This document shows positions 1-5,827 of a stretch of 33,252 nucleotides of DNA, piece by piece; positions within the stretch are counted from its first letter, which is position 1; every line of letters begins with the position of its first letter. The stretch is from positions 1 through 33,252 of IMG/VR virus record IMGVR_UViG_3300032245_000282; one strand, given 5' to 3'. A model generated the notes under the pieces. That model was not told the origin of the DNA and made no database searches. It saw nothing but the letters and a program-made list of their open reading frames with translations. The stretch is from a virus. The translations under genes and the position numbers were made by a program.

Positions 1-1
1 A

Positions 2-232
2 GTGGATAACATTGTTAGCTCGACCCAACCTAAGGGTGGTGGTGGCACTGACCCTACTTGCGTAATGCGTTACTTGAAAGAGAAGGTGATTAAGCCCGAG
101 GCAATCATCATGCTAACCGATGGCTATGTAGGGGAGTGGGGAGATGATTGGGATGCACCGATTCTATGGACTATTGTGGGAGGTAATAAGTCTGTCGCCT
201 CTGTGGGTAAAACAATTCATGTTAAGGACTAA
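2..232 (+). CDS. VWA-like (DUF2201-type) protein, C-terminal part, cut by window edge
   Basis: The reading frame is open at the left edge, so only the last 76 or so residues are present and the true start lies outside. The segment PKGGGGTDP followed by a hydrophobic strand ending in LTDGY is the C-terminal half of a metal-ion-dependent von Willebrand A fold of the DUF2201/CobT-like type. In bacteria and phages such proteins commonly work with a MoxR/CobS-like AAA+ ATPase as a chaperone or remodelling pair. That ATPase would be expected just upstream, outside the window. The stop is followed 4 nt later by the next gene. The family call is fairly secure; the substrate is unknown. One palindrome copy lies at the very start of this fragment. 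Confidence 0.72.
   Translation: MDNIVSSTQPKGGGGTDPTCVMRYLKEKVIKPEAIIMLTDGYVGEWGDDWDAPILWTIVGGNKSVASVGKTIHVKD
6..18. repeat. Palindrome copy 1 (ATAACATTGTTAG, 12/13 match)
   Basis: Matches CTAACAWTGTTAG except at the first base. It lies inside the VWA gene and is read there as D-N-I-V-S, a different codon phase from copies 2, 3 and 6. Confidence 0.6.
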
Positions 233-236
233 TCGT

Positions 237-479
237 ATGAGCAAAGTAATAGTAAACATGGGATGGAATAAAGAGTTTGTTATGGATTCTGACAAAGCCC
301 TAACAATGTTAGACCTTCTAAAAGATGCAGAGATTTACAAAGAGAATTATCAGAGTGCAGAGAAGGGGGGTAGTACCTTTCATATCTTCCCCCAAGATAA
401 AGTGTTGTGTGACTTGCGTGTATTAAGTAGTGGTATGTATAACCTCGCTAAGTTAGCGGGCAAACCTGAGGAGAAGTAA
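237..479 (+). CDS. Small protein of unknown function (80 aa)
   Basis: I do not recognise a family. The chosen ATG sits 4 nt after the VWA stop; an upstream in-frame extension would run through the VWA gene and is probably not used. The protein is hydrophilic without membrane segments. Its N-terminal half is helix-prone (ALTMLDLLKDAEIYKENY), and a FHIFPQDKVLCDLRVL segment that looks like beta strands follows. It lies between the VWA gene and the DUF3150-like gene with almost no spacing, so it is probably co-transcribed and may belong to the same module. A palindrome copy lies within it at 300-312. Confidence 0.7.
   Translation: MSKVIVNMGWNKEFVMDSDKALTMLDLLKDAEIYKENYQSAEKGGSTFHIFPQDKVLCDLRVLSSGMYNLAKLAGKPEEK
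300..312. repeat. Palindrome copy 2 (CTAACAATGTTAG)
   Basis: A 13-bp perfect odd palindrome inside the 80-aa gene, read as L-T-M-L. Confidence 0.8.
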
Positions 480-481
480 TC

Positions 482-1339
482 ATGAGTATATCTAGTAGCG
501 CAGTATTGGTAGAGTTAAACATTAGTGTTTGGACTGCCAACAAGTTGGACAAGGGTGCAACCGATAGTGTGCTTGTAAGTAATAGTGCAAGTAGCGGTTC
601 AGCACAAGTGCGTAAGAATCTAATGGCAGGAACGGACAAGCGTAAAAAGATAGCTGACTACGCTGCTAGGGCTAGGCTCTACCATAATCAGACTACGCTG
701 TCGTGGTCAGACAAAGGTGCTAGGCTACTACCCACAAGCTTGTTCATGGACTACAAGTCAAACATGAATGTGTATCAAAGCAACATGACTACCATGATCG
801 AGGACTTCTATGCAAACTATGCAGACCTGATCGACCTAGCGAAACATCATATGGGTGCGTTGTTCAATCCCTATGACTATCCAAGTATCGAGGAGTTGCG
901 TAGCAAGTTCGGATTCCGATTGGTATTCTCTCCGTTGCCTGAGGGTGGTGACTTCCGTTTAGATATTCCGAAAGCGGACATGGATGAATTGGGTGAGCAG
1001 TATGAGTCAGCGTTTAATGACAGGCTCAAAGATGCCATGCGTGAACCTTGGGAAAAGTTGCATAAGAACCTTGTGCATATTTCAGAAAAGCTAACCGACA
1101 TAGAGGGCGATGACGATAGCAAGAAGCGGTATCACGATACCCTGATTACGAATGCGCAAGAGTTGTGCGGTTTACTTACGCACTTGAACATAACGAAAGA
1201 CCCATTGCTTGAGAGTGCCCGTCGTTCCCTCGAGCTAACAATGTTAGGTGTTGATATCGAGGACATTAAAGAACATGCAGAAGTTCGGCAGTCTGTGAAG
1301 TCTAAGGTTGATGACATTCTTAAAAAGTTTGATTGGTAA
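482..1339 (+). CDS. DUF3150-like phage protein (285 aa)
   Basis: Soluble, mostly helical protein starting 2 nt after the preceding stop. The N-terminal block SVWTANKLDK (residues 15-24), followed by a helical body with K-K-I-A-D-Y and R-L-Y-H-N-Q-T blocks, resembles phage proteins of the DUF3150 type. In some phages these sit beside MoxR-like ATPases and VWA proteins, and the VWA fragment just upstream fits that arrangement. The C-terminal 120 residues are predominantly charged helices. No catalytic motif is visible. I infer a partner of the ATPase/VWA pair; the family name is a recollection of the sequence pattern and not a verified match. A palindrome copy lies near the 3' end. Confidence 0.55.
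   Translation: MSISSSAVLVELNISVWTANKLDKGATDSVLVSNSASSGSAQVRKNLMAGTDKRKKIADYAARARLYHNQTTLSWSDKGARLLPTSLFMDYKSNMNVYQSNMTTMIEDFYANYADLIDLAKHHMGALFNPYDYPSIEELRSKFGFRLVFSPLPEGGDFRLDIPKADMDELGEQYESAFNDRLKDAMREPWEKLHKNLVHISEKLTDIEGDDDSKKRYHDTLITNAQELCGLLTHLNITKDPLLESARRSLELTMLGVDIEDIKEHAEVRQSVKSKVDDILKKFDW
1235..1247. repeat. Palindrome copy 3 (CTAACAATGTTAG)
   Basis: Inside the DUF3150-like gene, read as L-T-M-L-G. Identical to copies 2, 4 and 5. Confidence 0.8.
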
Positions 1340-1348
1340 GGAGGACTT

Positions 1349-1447
1349 ATGTTTAGTTTGCTAGTCACAATACTTTCCCTTACGGGGGCAGTTACTTGGA
1401 TTTTTATTTTATATGTTTTAGTTAATATTTATTTAGGAAAGAAGTAA
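1349..1447 (+). CDS. 32-residue single-pass membrane peptide
   Basis: A short gene beginning MFSLLVTILSLTG and ending NIYLGKK. Residues 3-28 form one continuous hydrophobic helix with Trp and Tyr near the end and a Lys-Lys tail, the pattern of a single-span inner-membrane peptide. A near-perfect Shine-Dalgarno (TAAGGAGG, 1337-1344) overlaps the upstream stop and sits at ideal distance from the ATG, which is the main reason to believe it is translated. The function is unknown. Small early phage membrane peptides often act as superinfection-exclusion or host-takeover factors, but that is only a possibility here. Confidence 0.6.
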   Translation: MFSLLVTILSLTGAVTWIFILYVLVNIYLGKK

Positions 1448-1451
1448 TCAG

Positions 1452-2288
1452 ATGACATACGAAAATATCAAATTAAAAAAGCATGACAAGTTTGGAGAGG
1501 GTGAGAAGGAATCAATTATCGACCCCTTCCTCAAAAGCTTTGTAGAGAAGCTAGCACTCAAGTATCCACAATGGACATTCGAGGAAGTGCATAACACGGC
1601 TAACCACAACAATAAGACTTATGAAGCGTATCGTTTTAATGTTGTGGATAAGAGAGAAGTGCTAGGCACAATCGACAAAGAGTATACGAGCAATGGTGGA
1701 TGGCGGTATTGCGTAGACAACCATCGTATCAATGGTGTGCGAGAGCGTGGTCGTGGTATGAAAACAATCCATGAAGATAAGGCTCTCAAGCATGTGGGTA
1801 AGTTCTTTGGTAAGAAGAATGTGAACGAGAAGTTTACTGAGGCTACTCAAGTAATCGGTAGTGCGCTAGGGCATGTACACAATCAGAAGAGATGGGACTT
1901 ATCTCACAAGTGGGATGCGTTGCAAGAGCATGCTCAAAAGTTTATCTATGATAACTATGCTATGTTTGCTAGCACAGTAGCAGGGGATAAAAAACCAAGT
2001 GATAACTTAGAGAAGTTGCCGTCTGCAATAGCTGAGTTTAGTTCAGTTGATGCAATGCAAGAAGCGTTGCGCAAAGGAGACGCTTACATTGTGTTCATAG
2101 ATGGAGTAAACTATTCTATACAAAAGGGCAAAGACCCTTTAGAAATAAAAGCAAGTGAAGAGTTGCCCGACTTTATGCGAAGGGCAGTAGGGCTACTTAA
2201 ATTAGTTGAAGATAACCAAGTAATAGATGGTGTCGGTGTTCGTGCAAACGAAACGACTTTCTTGGTAATGCCTAACAATGTTAGCTAA
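1452..2288 (+). CDS. Phage protein of unknown function (278 aa)
   Basis: I recognise no domain. The first 150 residues are rich in Lys, His, Asn and aromatic residues (for example YPQWTFEEVHNTANHNNK and NGGWRYCVDNHRINGVRERG), suggesting a nucleic-acid-associated or virion-associated protein. The C-terminal 80 residues look like an alpha/beta domain with strands DAYIVFIDGVNYSI and ETTFLVMP. It starts 4 nt after the membrane peptide, with a GGAAAG sequence upstream. The last residues P-N-N-V-S are encoded by palindrome copy 4, so the motif abuts the stop codon. Confidence 0.75.
   Translation: MTYENIKLKKHDKFGEGEKESIIDPFLKSFVEKLALKYPQWTFEEVHNTANHNNKTYEAYRFNVVDKREVLGTIDKEYTSNGGWRYCVDNHRINGVRERGRGMKTIHEDKALKHVGKFFGKKNVNEKFTEATQVIGSALGHVHNQKRWDLSHKWDALQEHAQKFIYDNYAMFASTVAGDKKPSDNLEKLPSAIAEFSSVDAMQEALRKGDAYIVFIDGVNYSIQKGKDPLEIKASEELPDFMRRAVGLLKLVEDNQVIDGVGVRANETTFLVMPNNVS
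2272..2284. repeat. Palindrome copy 4 (CTAACAATGTTAG)
   Basis: Ends 1 nt before the stop codon of the 278-aa gene. It is read as P-N-N-V-S, a second codon phase. Confidence 0.8.
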
Positions 2289-2297
2289 GGAGCAGAT

Positions 2298-2402
2298 ATG
2301 ACTGATGTAATGAAAACCTTTAGGCGGTATGGGTTTGTTCCACCTACTGAGTATCGAGATGATTACTTATTTAAGATTAACAGAGAGGGGAATGATGGAT
2401 GA
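2298..2402 (+). CDS. 34-residue protein of unknown function
   Basis: Begins MTDVMKTFRRYGFVPPTEY and ends REGNDG. An AAGGAG ribosome site (2287-2292) lies 5 nt before the ATG, overlapping the previous stop. The last 11 nt overlap the start of the following RHH gene, so the two are probably translationally coupled. It is charged with no membrane span and no recognised family. The YGFVPP segment gives it protein-like rather than random composition. Confidence 0.5.
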   Translation: MTDVMKTFRRYGFVPPTEYRDDYLFKINREGNDG

Positions 2403-2586
2403 AGTAACTAAAAAAGGTAGAGGTAAGGGAGTAAAGCCTGCAATGGTTTACTTCCCCCTAAGATTACCAACAGAAGTAATGCAATTTTTTAATGCTTACC
2501 CTAACAAGAACGCAAAGATTAGGGAAGTGTTAGCTGAATATATTAAACAACAAGGAGAAGTAAATGAAAGCATCAACCAAAAGTAA
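2392..2586 (+). CDS. Ribbon-helix-helix type DNA-binding protein (64 aa)
   Basis: Probable transcription regulator. After a basic N-terminal arm (KKGRGKGVK) comes a strand with alternating residues (MVYFPLRLP), then a first helix TEVMQFFNAYP, and a second helix beginning KNAKIREVLAEYIKQQ. This is the layout and spacing of CopG/Arc/BrnA-type RHH proteins, including the Asn-Ala-Lys-Ile-Arg-Glu-Val-Leu helix. RHH dimers bind short palindromic or tandem operators, so this protein is a candidate reader of the CTAACAWTGTTAG sites that surround it (copies at 2272 and 3034). The start at the first ATG of ATGATGGATG follows a GAGAGGGG site. It overlaps the next gene by 23 nt. Assignment is by eye. Confidence 0.6.
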   Translation: MMDEVTKKGRGKGVKPAMVYFPLRLPTEVMQFFNAYPNKNAKIREVLAEYIKQQGEVNESINQK

Positions 2587-3037
2587 AAAGATTAACGCAT
2601 ACATGGAGAGCAACCCTGATGTAAAGCCTAGCGTAATTGCCAAGAAGTTTGGTGTTAGTGTAGCTAGCATATATCAGCGTAGGAATAAGATGAAATCGGC
2701 AGCGACTAAAGGCAACAAGTTTGTTACTGCCAAGCAAATGGTTAAGGATGTTGTAGACGGATACAACAAGAGCGTTCGCCAGAAACCTTCAACGCTTGTG
2801 CCTAACGCAGTAGCATCAATGTACCTGTATGCTGACGACAAGATCAATCACCCTAGCCACTATAAGGTGGGTGGTATTGAGACTATCGACTTTATCGAAG
2901 CTAAGCAGTTGGATTACCATTTAGGTAATGTAGTTAAATACATTAGTCGTGCTAACCACAAGGATGAGAAGTTGGAGAACCTTAAGAAGGCGCAATGGTA
3001 TCTTAATCGTGCAGTTGCAAACCTAAGCAAGACCTAA
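2564..3037 (+). CDS. HTH - DUF3310 fusion (nucleotide kinase-like, T7 gp1.7 family domain)
   Basis: Two parts are visible. Residues 8-43 form a resolvase-like helix-turn-helix (PSVIAKKFGVSVASIYQRR). A linker of about 50 basic residues leads to a DUF3310 domain at residues 93-155, recognised by NHPSHYKVGGIETIDFI, the Gly-Asn-x-x-Lys-Tyr-Ile-x-Arg core and WYLNRA. DUF3310 includes T7 gp1.7, a small protein with nucleotide kinase activity. The domain therefore probably acts on nucleotides, while the N-terminal HTH suggests DNA binding or assembly. A GGAG site (2554-2557) precedes the ATG. The stop codon lies within palindrome copy 5. Confidence 0.8.
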   Translation: MKASTKSKKINAYMESNPDVKPSVIAKKFGVSVASIYQRRNKMKSAATKGNKFVTAKQMVKDVVDGYNKSVRQKPSTLVPNAVASMYLYADDKINHPSHYKVGGIETIDFIEAKQLDYHLGNVVKYISRANHKDEKLENLKKAQWYLNRAVANLSKT

Positions 3038-3046
3038 CAATGTTAG
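3034..3046. repeat. Palindrome copy 5 (CTAACAATGTTAG)
   Basis: Spans the TAA stop of the DUF3310 gene (3035-3037) and extends into the intergenic region. This is the third codon phase. Confidence 0.8.
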
Positions 3047-3244
3047 GGGCATTTGATTACGATAGAACCTATTAGCCTTGTAGATGCGAACGATTTTATT
3101 ATCAGCTAGTTGCCCCAATGACTTCTTACGCTAGCTGAATCCAAAATCTGAGGGGGGCAGATAATCTACATATCCCCCCAACCCCTCCCAAAAATATTTT
3201 AAGTCCCCCCTTGACAAAGTCCAACACCATGTTAGTATGGTGTC
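3038..3244 (+). promoter_or_regulatory. Intergenic control region upstream of the VRR-NUC gene
   Basis: This is the largest gene-free gap in the window, 207 bp. It starts with palindrome copy 5. A G6 run (3152-3157) and a C6 run (3174-3179) can pair around a 16-nt AT-rich loop. A second C-rich stretch and an AAAATATTTTAA segment follow, and a promoter sits at the right end. The G6/C6 hairpin has no U-tract, so it is not a standard terminator. I see no convincing gene or tRNA here. Confidence 0.45.
3211..3238 (+). promoter_or_regulatory. Candidate sigma70-type promoter with overlapping inverted repeat
   Basis: TTGACA (3211-3216), a 16-bp spacer and TAGTAT (3233-3238, 4/6 match to TATAAT). The start point would fall about 7 nt downstream, at or just before the ATG at 3245, so the transcript would be leaderless or nearly so. 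A perfect 7-bp inverted repeat, ACACCAT (3224-3230) and ATGGTGT (3237-3243), straddles the -10 element and could be an operator or a hairpin. Confidence 0.45.
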
Positions 3245-3565
3245 ATGGCATCTACTCCCGAAAAGAAAGTTAAAGATAAAGTCGTTAAGCTAATCAAGGC
3301 TTACGGCATTTATTATTTTTTCCCTGCAACACATGGATACGGCAGAAGCGGTGTGCCCGATATCATATGCTGTGCTAAGGGTAAGTTCATTGCCATAGAA
3401 TGCAAAGCAGGGACTAATAAGCCTACTGCACTACAAGAAAAAGAAATGGCAGACATCCGTAATGCGGGTGGAATTGCCTATGTAGTAAATGAGGAAAGCC
3501 TAACATTGTTAGGTGCAACCTTAAGGAGCTTACTTGACGAGGAGGATATTGATGGCAGATGCTAA
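3245..3565 (+). CDS. VRR-NUC domain nuclease (106 aa)
   Basis: A stand-alone PD-(D/E)XK nuclease of the VRR-NUC family. The fold is visible as an N-terminal helix (KVKDKVVKLIKAYGI), GVPDI at residues 36-40 supplying the catalytic Asp39, and FIAIECKAG with Glu52 and Lys54. A helix with the conserved Gln-Glu (LQEKEMADIRNAGG) and a final YVV strand follow. About 100 residues is the normal size for phage VRR-NUC proteins, which are thought to cleave branched or flapped DNA during replication or repair. No ribosome site precedes the ATG, consistent with a leaderless message from the promoter directly upstream. The 3' end holds palindrome copy 6 and overlaps the next gene by 14 nt. Confidence 0.9.
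   Translation: MASTPEKKVKDKVVKLIKAYGIYYFFPATHGYGRSGVPDIICCAKGKFIAIECKAGTNKPTALQEKEMADIRNAGGIAYVVNEESLTLLGATLRSLLDEEDIDGRC
3500..3512. repeat. Palindrome copy 6 (CTAACATTGTTAG)
   Basis: Inside the VRR-NUC gene, read as L-T-L-L-G. The only full-match copy with T at the centre; equivalent to the others read on the opposite strand. Confidence 0.8.
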
Positions 3566-4007
3566 AACAATGAACAAGGGGGTGCAGATTCTTCTTGAAA
3601 GAATGGAAAGCAACCCTGATGAGTTTATCCCTGATATTCATGGGCGATACCCCCGCAAATGGGCAGACATGCTCATGGGTATTCAGATGCGGGCGAGCAA
3701 AGATAAGGACTACAAAGATCAGTTGCCGTTCCTAAACGATTGGGAGATAGAAGCCCTATGGCGGAAGATGCACGAAATACAAGGCGAGCTGTTTACTAAA
3801 CAGGTTATGAATATTCTGCTAAAAGATTCTGTAGAAGATAACTTCCTTTATGACAACACTGCAAACATGACTGCTAGCGTATCAGCAGGATTGAGCGGGA
3901 CTGTTAGCATCCATCCTCCTACCACCCTAGTCCCTCCTCTTACTACTGCGGAACTATCATCTCTTTCTCGGCAAGTTGCAGGCGGAAGCCCCAAAGGTTC
4001 GTTTTGA
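3552..4007 (+). CDS. Phage protein of unknown function (151 aa)
   Basis: A start at this ATG is supported by GAGGAGG (3539-3545) and removes an unlikely TTG-initiated extension. Residues 1-100 are helical and rich in Trp and Met (RKWADMLMGIQMRAS, FLNDWEIEALWRKMHEIQ). The last 40 residues are a low-complexity Ser/Thr/Pro tail. I do not recognise a family. It overlaps the VRR-NUC gene by 14 nt and the polymerase gene by 4 nt (ATGA), so it is translated within the replication operon. A small replication accessory role is a guess from position only. Confidence 0.7.
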   Translation: MADAKTMNKGVQILLERMESNPDEFIPDIHGRYPRKWADMLMGIQMRASKDKDYKDQLPFLNDWEIEALWRKMHEIQGELFTKQVMNILLKDSVEDNFLYDNTANMTASVSAGLSGTVSIHPPTTLVPPLTTAELSSLSRQVAGGSPKGSF

Positions 4008-5827
4008 AAATATTTTGCATCGATTTCGAAACGTATTATTCCCAAACCTACTCGCTCAGCAAAATGACTACGGAAGAATACATCCGTGGTTCTGAGTTTG
4101 AGGCGATTGGCTTTGCTATTCAAGAAGATGGTGGGGAACCCCATTGGTATAGCGGTACTAAAGCACAGTTAAAGAAAGCACTAGATAAATATGAACTCGA
4201 TAAAAATTTGGTCATTGCGCATAACGCTGTTTTTGATATGGCTATCCTTAGTTTTATATTTGATATAAGACCTAAAGCCATTGTAGATACGCTATCCATG
4301 GCAAGGGCAATACATGGCACGGAAGTTGGCGGTAGCCTTGCTAAGTTGGCTGAACACTATGCCTTAGGAGTTAAAGGCACAGAGGTGCTTAATGCGCTTG
4401 GTAAGCGTCGCATAGACTTCAACGCTGAAGACCTAGCCAAGTATGGGGAGTACTGTATCAACGACGTGGTTCTTACGATGGACTTGTTCAAGATTCTAAG
4501 TGCAGGCTTTCCTCCTATTGAGCTACGGCTGATAGACTTGACCATCCGTATGTTTACTGAGCCTAGTCTTCAGTTGTATAAGCCTTTATTGGAAACACAT
4601 CTTGAAACGATAAAGCAAAAGAAAGAAGCGTTCATGGCTAGCGTTGAAGCAGACAAAGAACAAGTCATGAGTAATGATAAGTTTGCCGAGTTGCTAAAGT
4701 TTATGGGGGTAACACCACCTACTAAAGTAAGTCCAGCTACAGGAAAGGAAACCTGGGCATTTGCTAAAACGGATGAGGGCTTTAAAGCATTGCTTGAACA
4801 CCCTATGGATGGGGTGCAACTATTAGCCGCTGCGCGTCTTGGTATTAAGTCTACTCTAGAAGAAACAAGAACCCAACGCTTTATTGAGATAGCGGATCGG
4901 GGCTTATTACCTATACCATTACGCTACTATGCGGCTCATACAGGGCGCTGGGGTGGAGACGACAAGGTTAATCTACAGAACTTACCAAGAGGCAGTGAGC
5001 TTAAGTTTGCCATTCGTGCCCCTAGTGGGTACAAGATTATTGATAGCGACTCGTCGCAGATTGAGGCTAGAACATTAGCATGGTTGGCTGAGCAGAACGA
5101 CTTGGTTGACGCATTTGAAAGGGGTGAGGATGTATACAAAATCATGGCATCGTCTATCTATGTTAAGGCGCAAGAAGAGATTAGCAAAGATGAGAGATTC
5201 GTCGGTAAGACAACAATATTGGGATGTGGCTACGGCATGGGCAGTAAGAAATTCCAAGCGCAACTCAAAACTTTTAACGTGGAAATTGAGGATGGGGAAG
5301 CCAATCGTATTATCCAAGTCTATCGGGAAACTTATGACTGGATACCTTCTCTTTGGAGAAAAGCGGGACTAGCTTTAGATGCCATCATTAACAATCAGAC
5401 TATGTATTTGGGTCGGGCTGGAGCGTTACAGGTCGAGGGCACTAAAGGCATCCGTTTACCAAACGGGTTGTATATGAAGTATCCGAACTTACGCAAGATA
5501 CGCAATGAGCAGGGTAAAGATGAGTATGTCTACGACACCAAGAAGGGTAAAGCCGTTATCCCTAACAGGATATATGGTGGGAAGGTTATTGAGAATGTCT
5601 GCCAAGCCTTAGCCCGAATCATCATTGGTGAGCAGATGCTCCAAGTAGCAAAGAAATATAAAGTTGTGATGACTGTACATGATGCGATTGCTTGCGTAGT
5701 ACCTGAGGCGGAAGCAGAGACAGCTCAAGAGTATGTTGAGATGTGCATGAAGATGCGACCTAAGTGGGCATTGGAGTTGCCCTTGAGTTGCGAATCAGGT
5801 GTTGGTAATTCTTATGGAGAATGTTAA
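4004..5827 (+). CDS. polA: Family A DNA polymerase with 3'-5' exonuclease domain
   Basis: The replicative polymerase of the phage, 607 aa. The N-terminal DnaQ-like exonuclease shows Exo I DFE (Asp7, Glu9), Exo II HNAVFD (Asp78) and Exo III YCIND (Tyr150, Asp154), so proofreading should be active. The polymerase domain shows GRWGG..NLQNLPRG, motif A DSSQIEAR with catalytic Asp349, and motif B R398-x3-K402-x7-Y410-G411. Motif C is VHDA with catalytic His559-Asp560. Two residues stand out. The position equivalent to E. coli Pol I Phe762 is Leu406, as in the 'Leu762' group abundant in virioplankton. Motif C has Ala561 in place of the usual Glu of HDE. There is no 5'-3' exonuclease domain. The ATG overlaps the previous stop (ATGA). 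Confidence 0.95.
   Translation: MKIFCIDFETYYSQTYSLSKMTTEEYIRGSEFEAIGFAIQEDGGEPHWYSGTKAQLKKALDKYELDKNLVIAHNAVFDMAILSFIFDIRPKAIVDTLSMARAIHGTEVGGSLAKLAEHYALGVKGTEVLNALGKRRIDFNAEDLAKYGEYCINDVVLTMDLFKILSAGFPPIELRLIDLTIRMFTEPSLQLYKPLLETHLETIKQKKEAFMASVEADKEQVMSNDKFAELLKFMGVTPPTKVSPATGKETWAFAKTDEGFKALLEHPMDGVQLLAAARLGIKSTLEETRTQRFIEIADRGLLPIPLRYYAAHTGRWGGDDKVNLQNLPRGSELKFAIRAPSGYKIIDSDSSQIEARTLAWLAEQNDLVDAFERGEDVYKIMASSIYVKAQEEISKDERFVGKTTILGCGYGMGSKKFQAQLKTFNVEIEDGEANRIIQVYRETYDWIPSLWRKAGLALDAIINNQTMYLGRAGALQVEGTKGIRLPNGLYMKYPNLRKIRNEQGKDEYVYDTKKGKAVIPNRIYGGKVIENVCQALARIIIGEQMLQVAKKYKVVMTVHDAIACVVPEAEAETAQEYVEMCMKMRPKWALELPLSCESGVGNSYGEC

Noticed and set aside
446-458. Perfect palindrome CGCTAAGTTAGCG inside the 80-aa gene
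   Set aside because: It shares CTAA/TTAG with the dispersed repeat but lacks the ACAWTGT core and occurs once; may be chance.
3040-3075. Short frame MLGAFDYDRTY in the intergenic gap
   Set aside because: Eleven codons, begins inside the palindrome and lacks a ribosome site.
5106-5372. 88-codon plus-strand frame inside the polymerase gene
   Set aside because: Lies wholly within a clear polymerase in another frame; Lys/Arg-rich shadow without a ribosome site.
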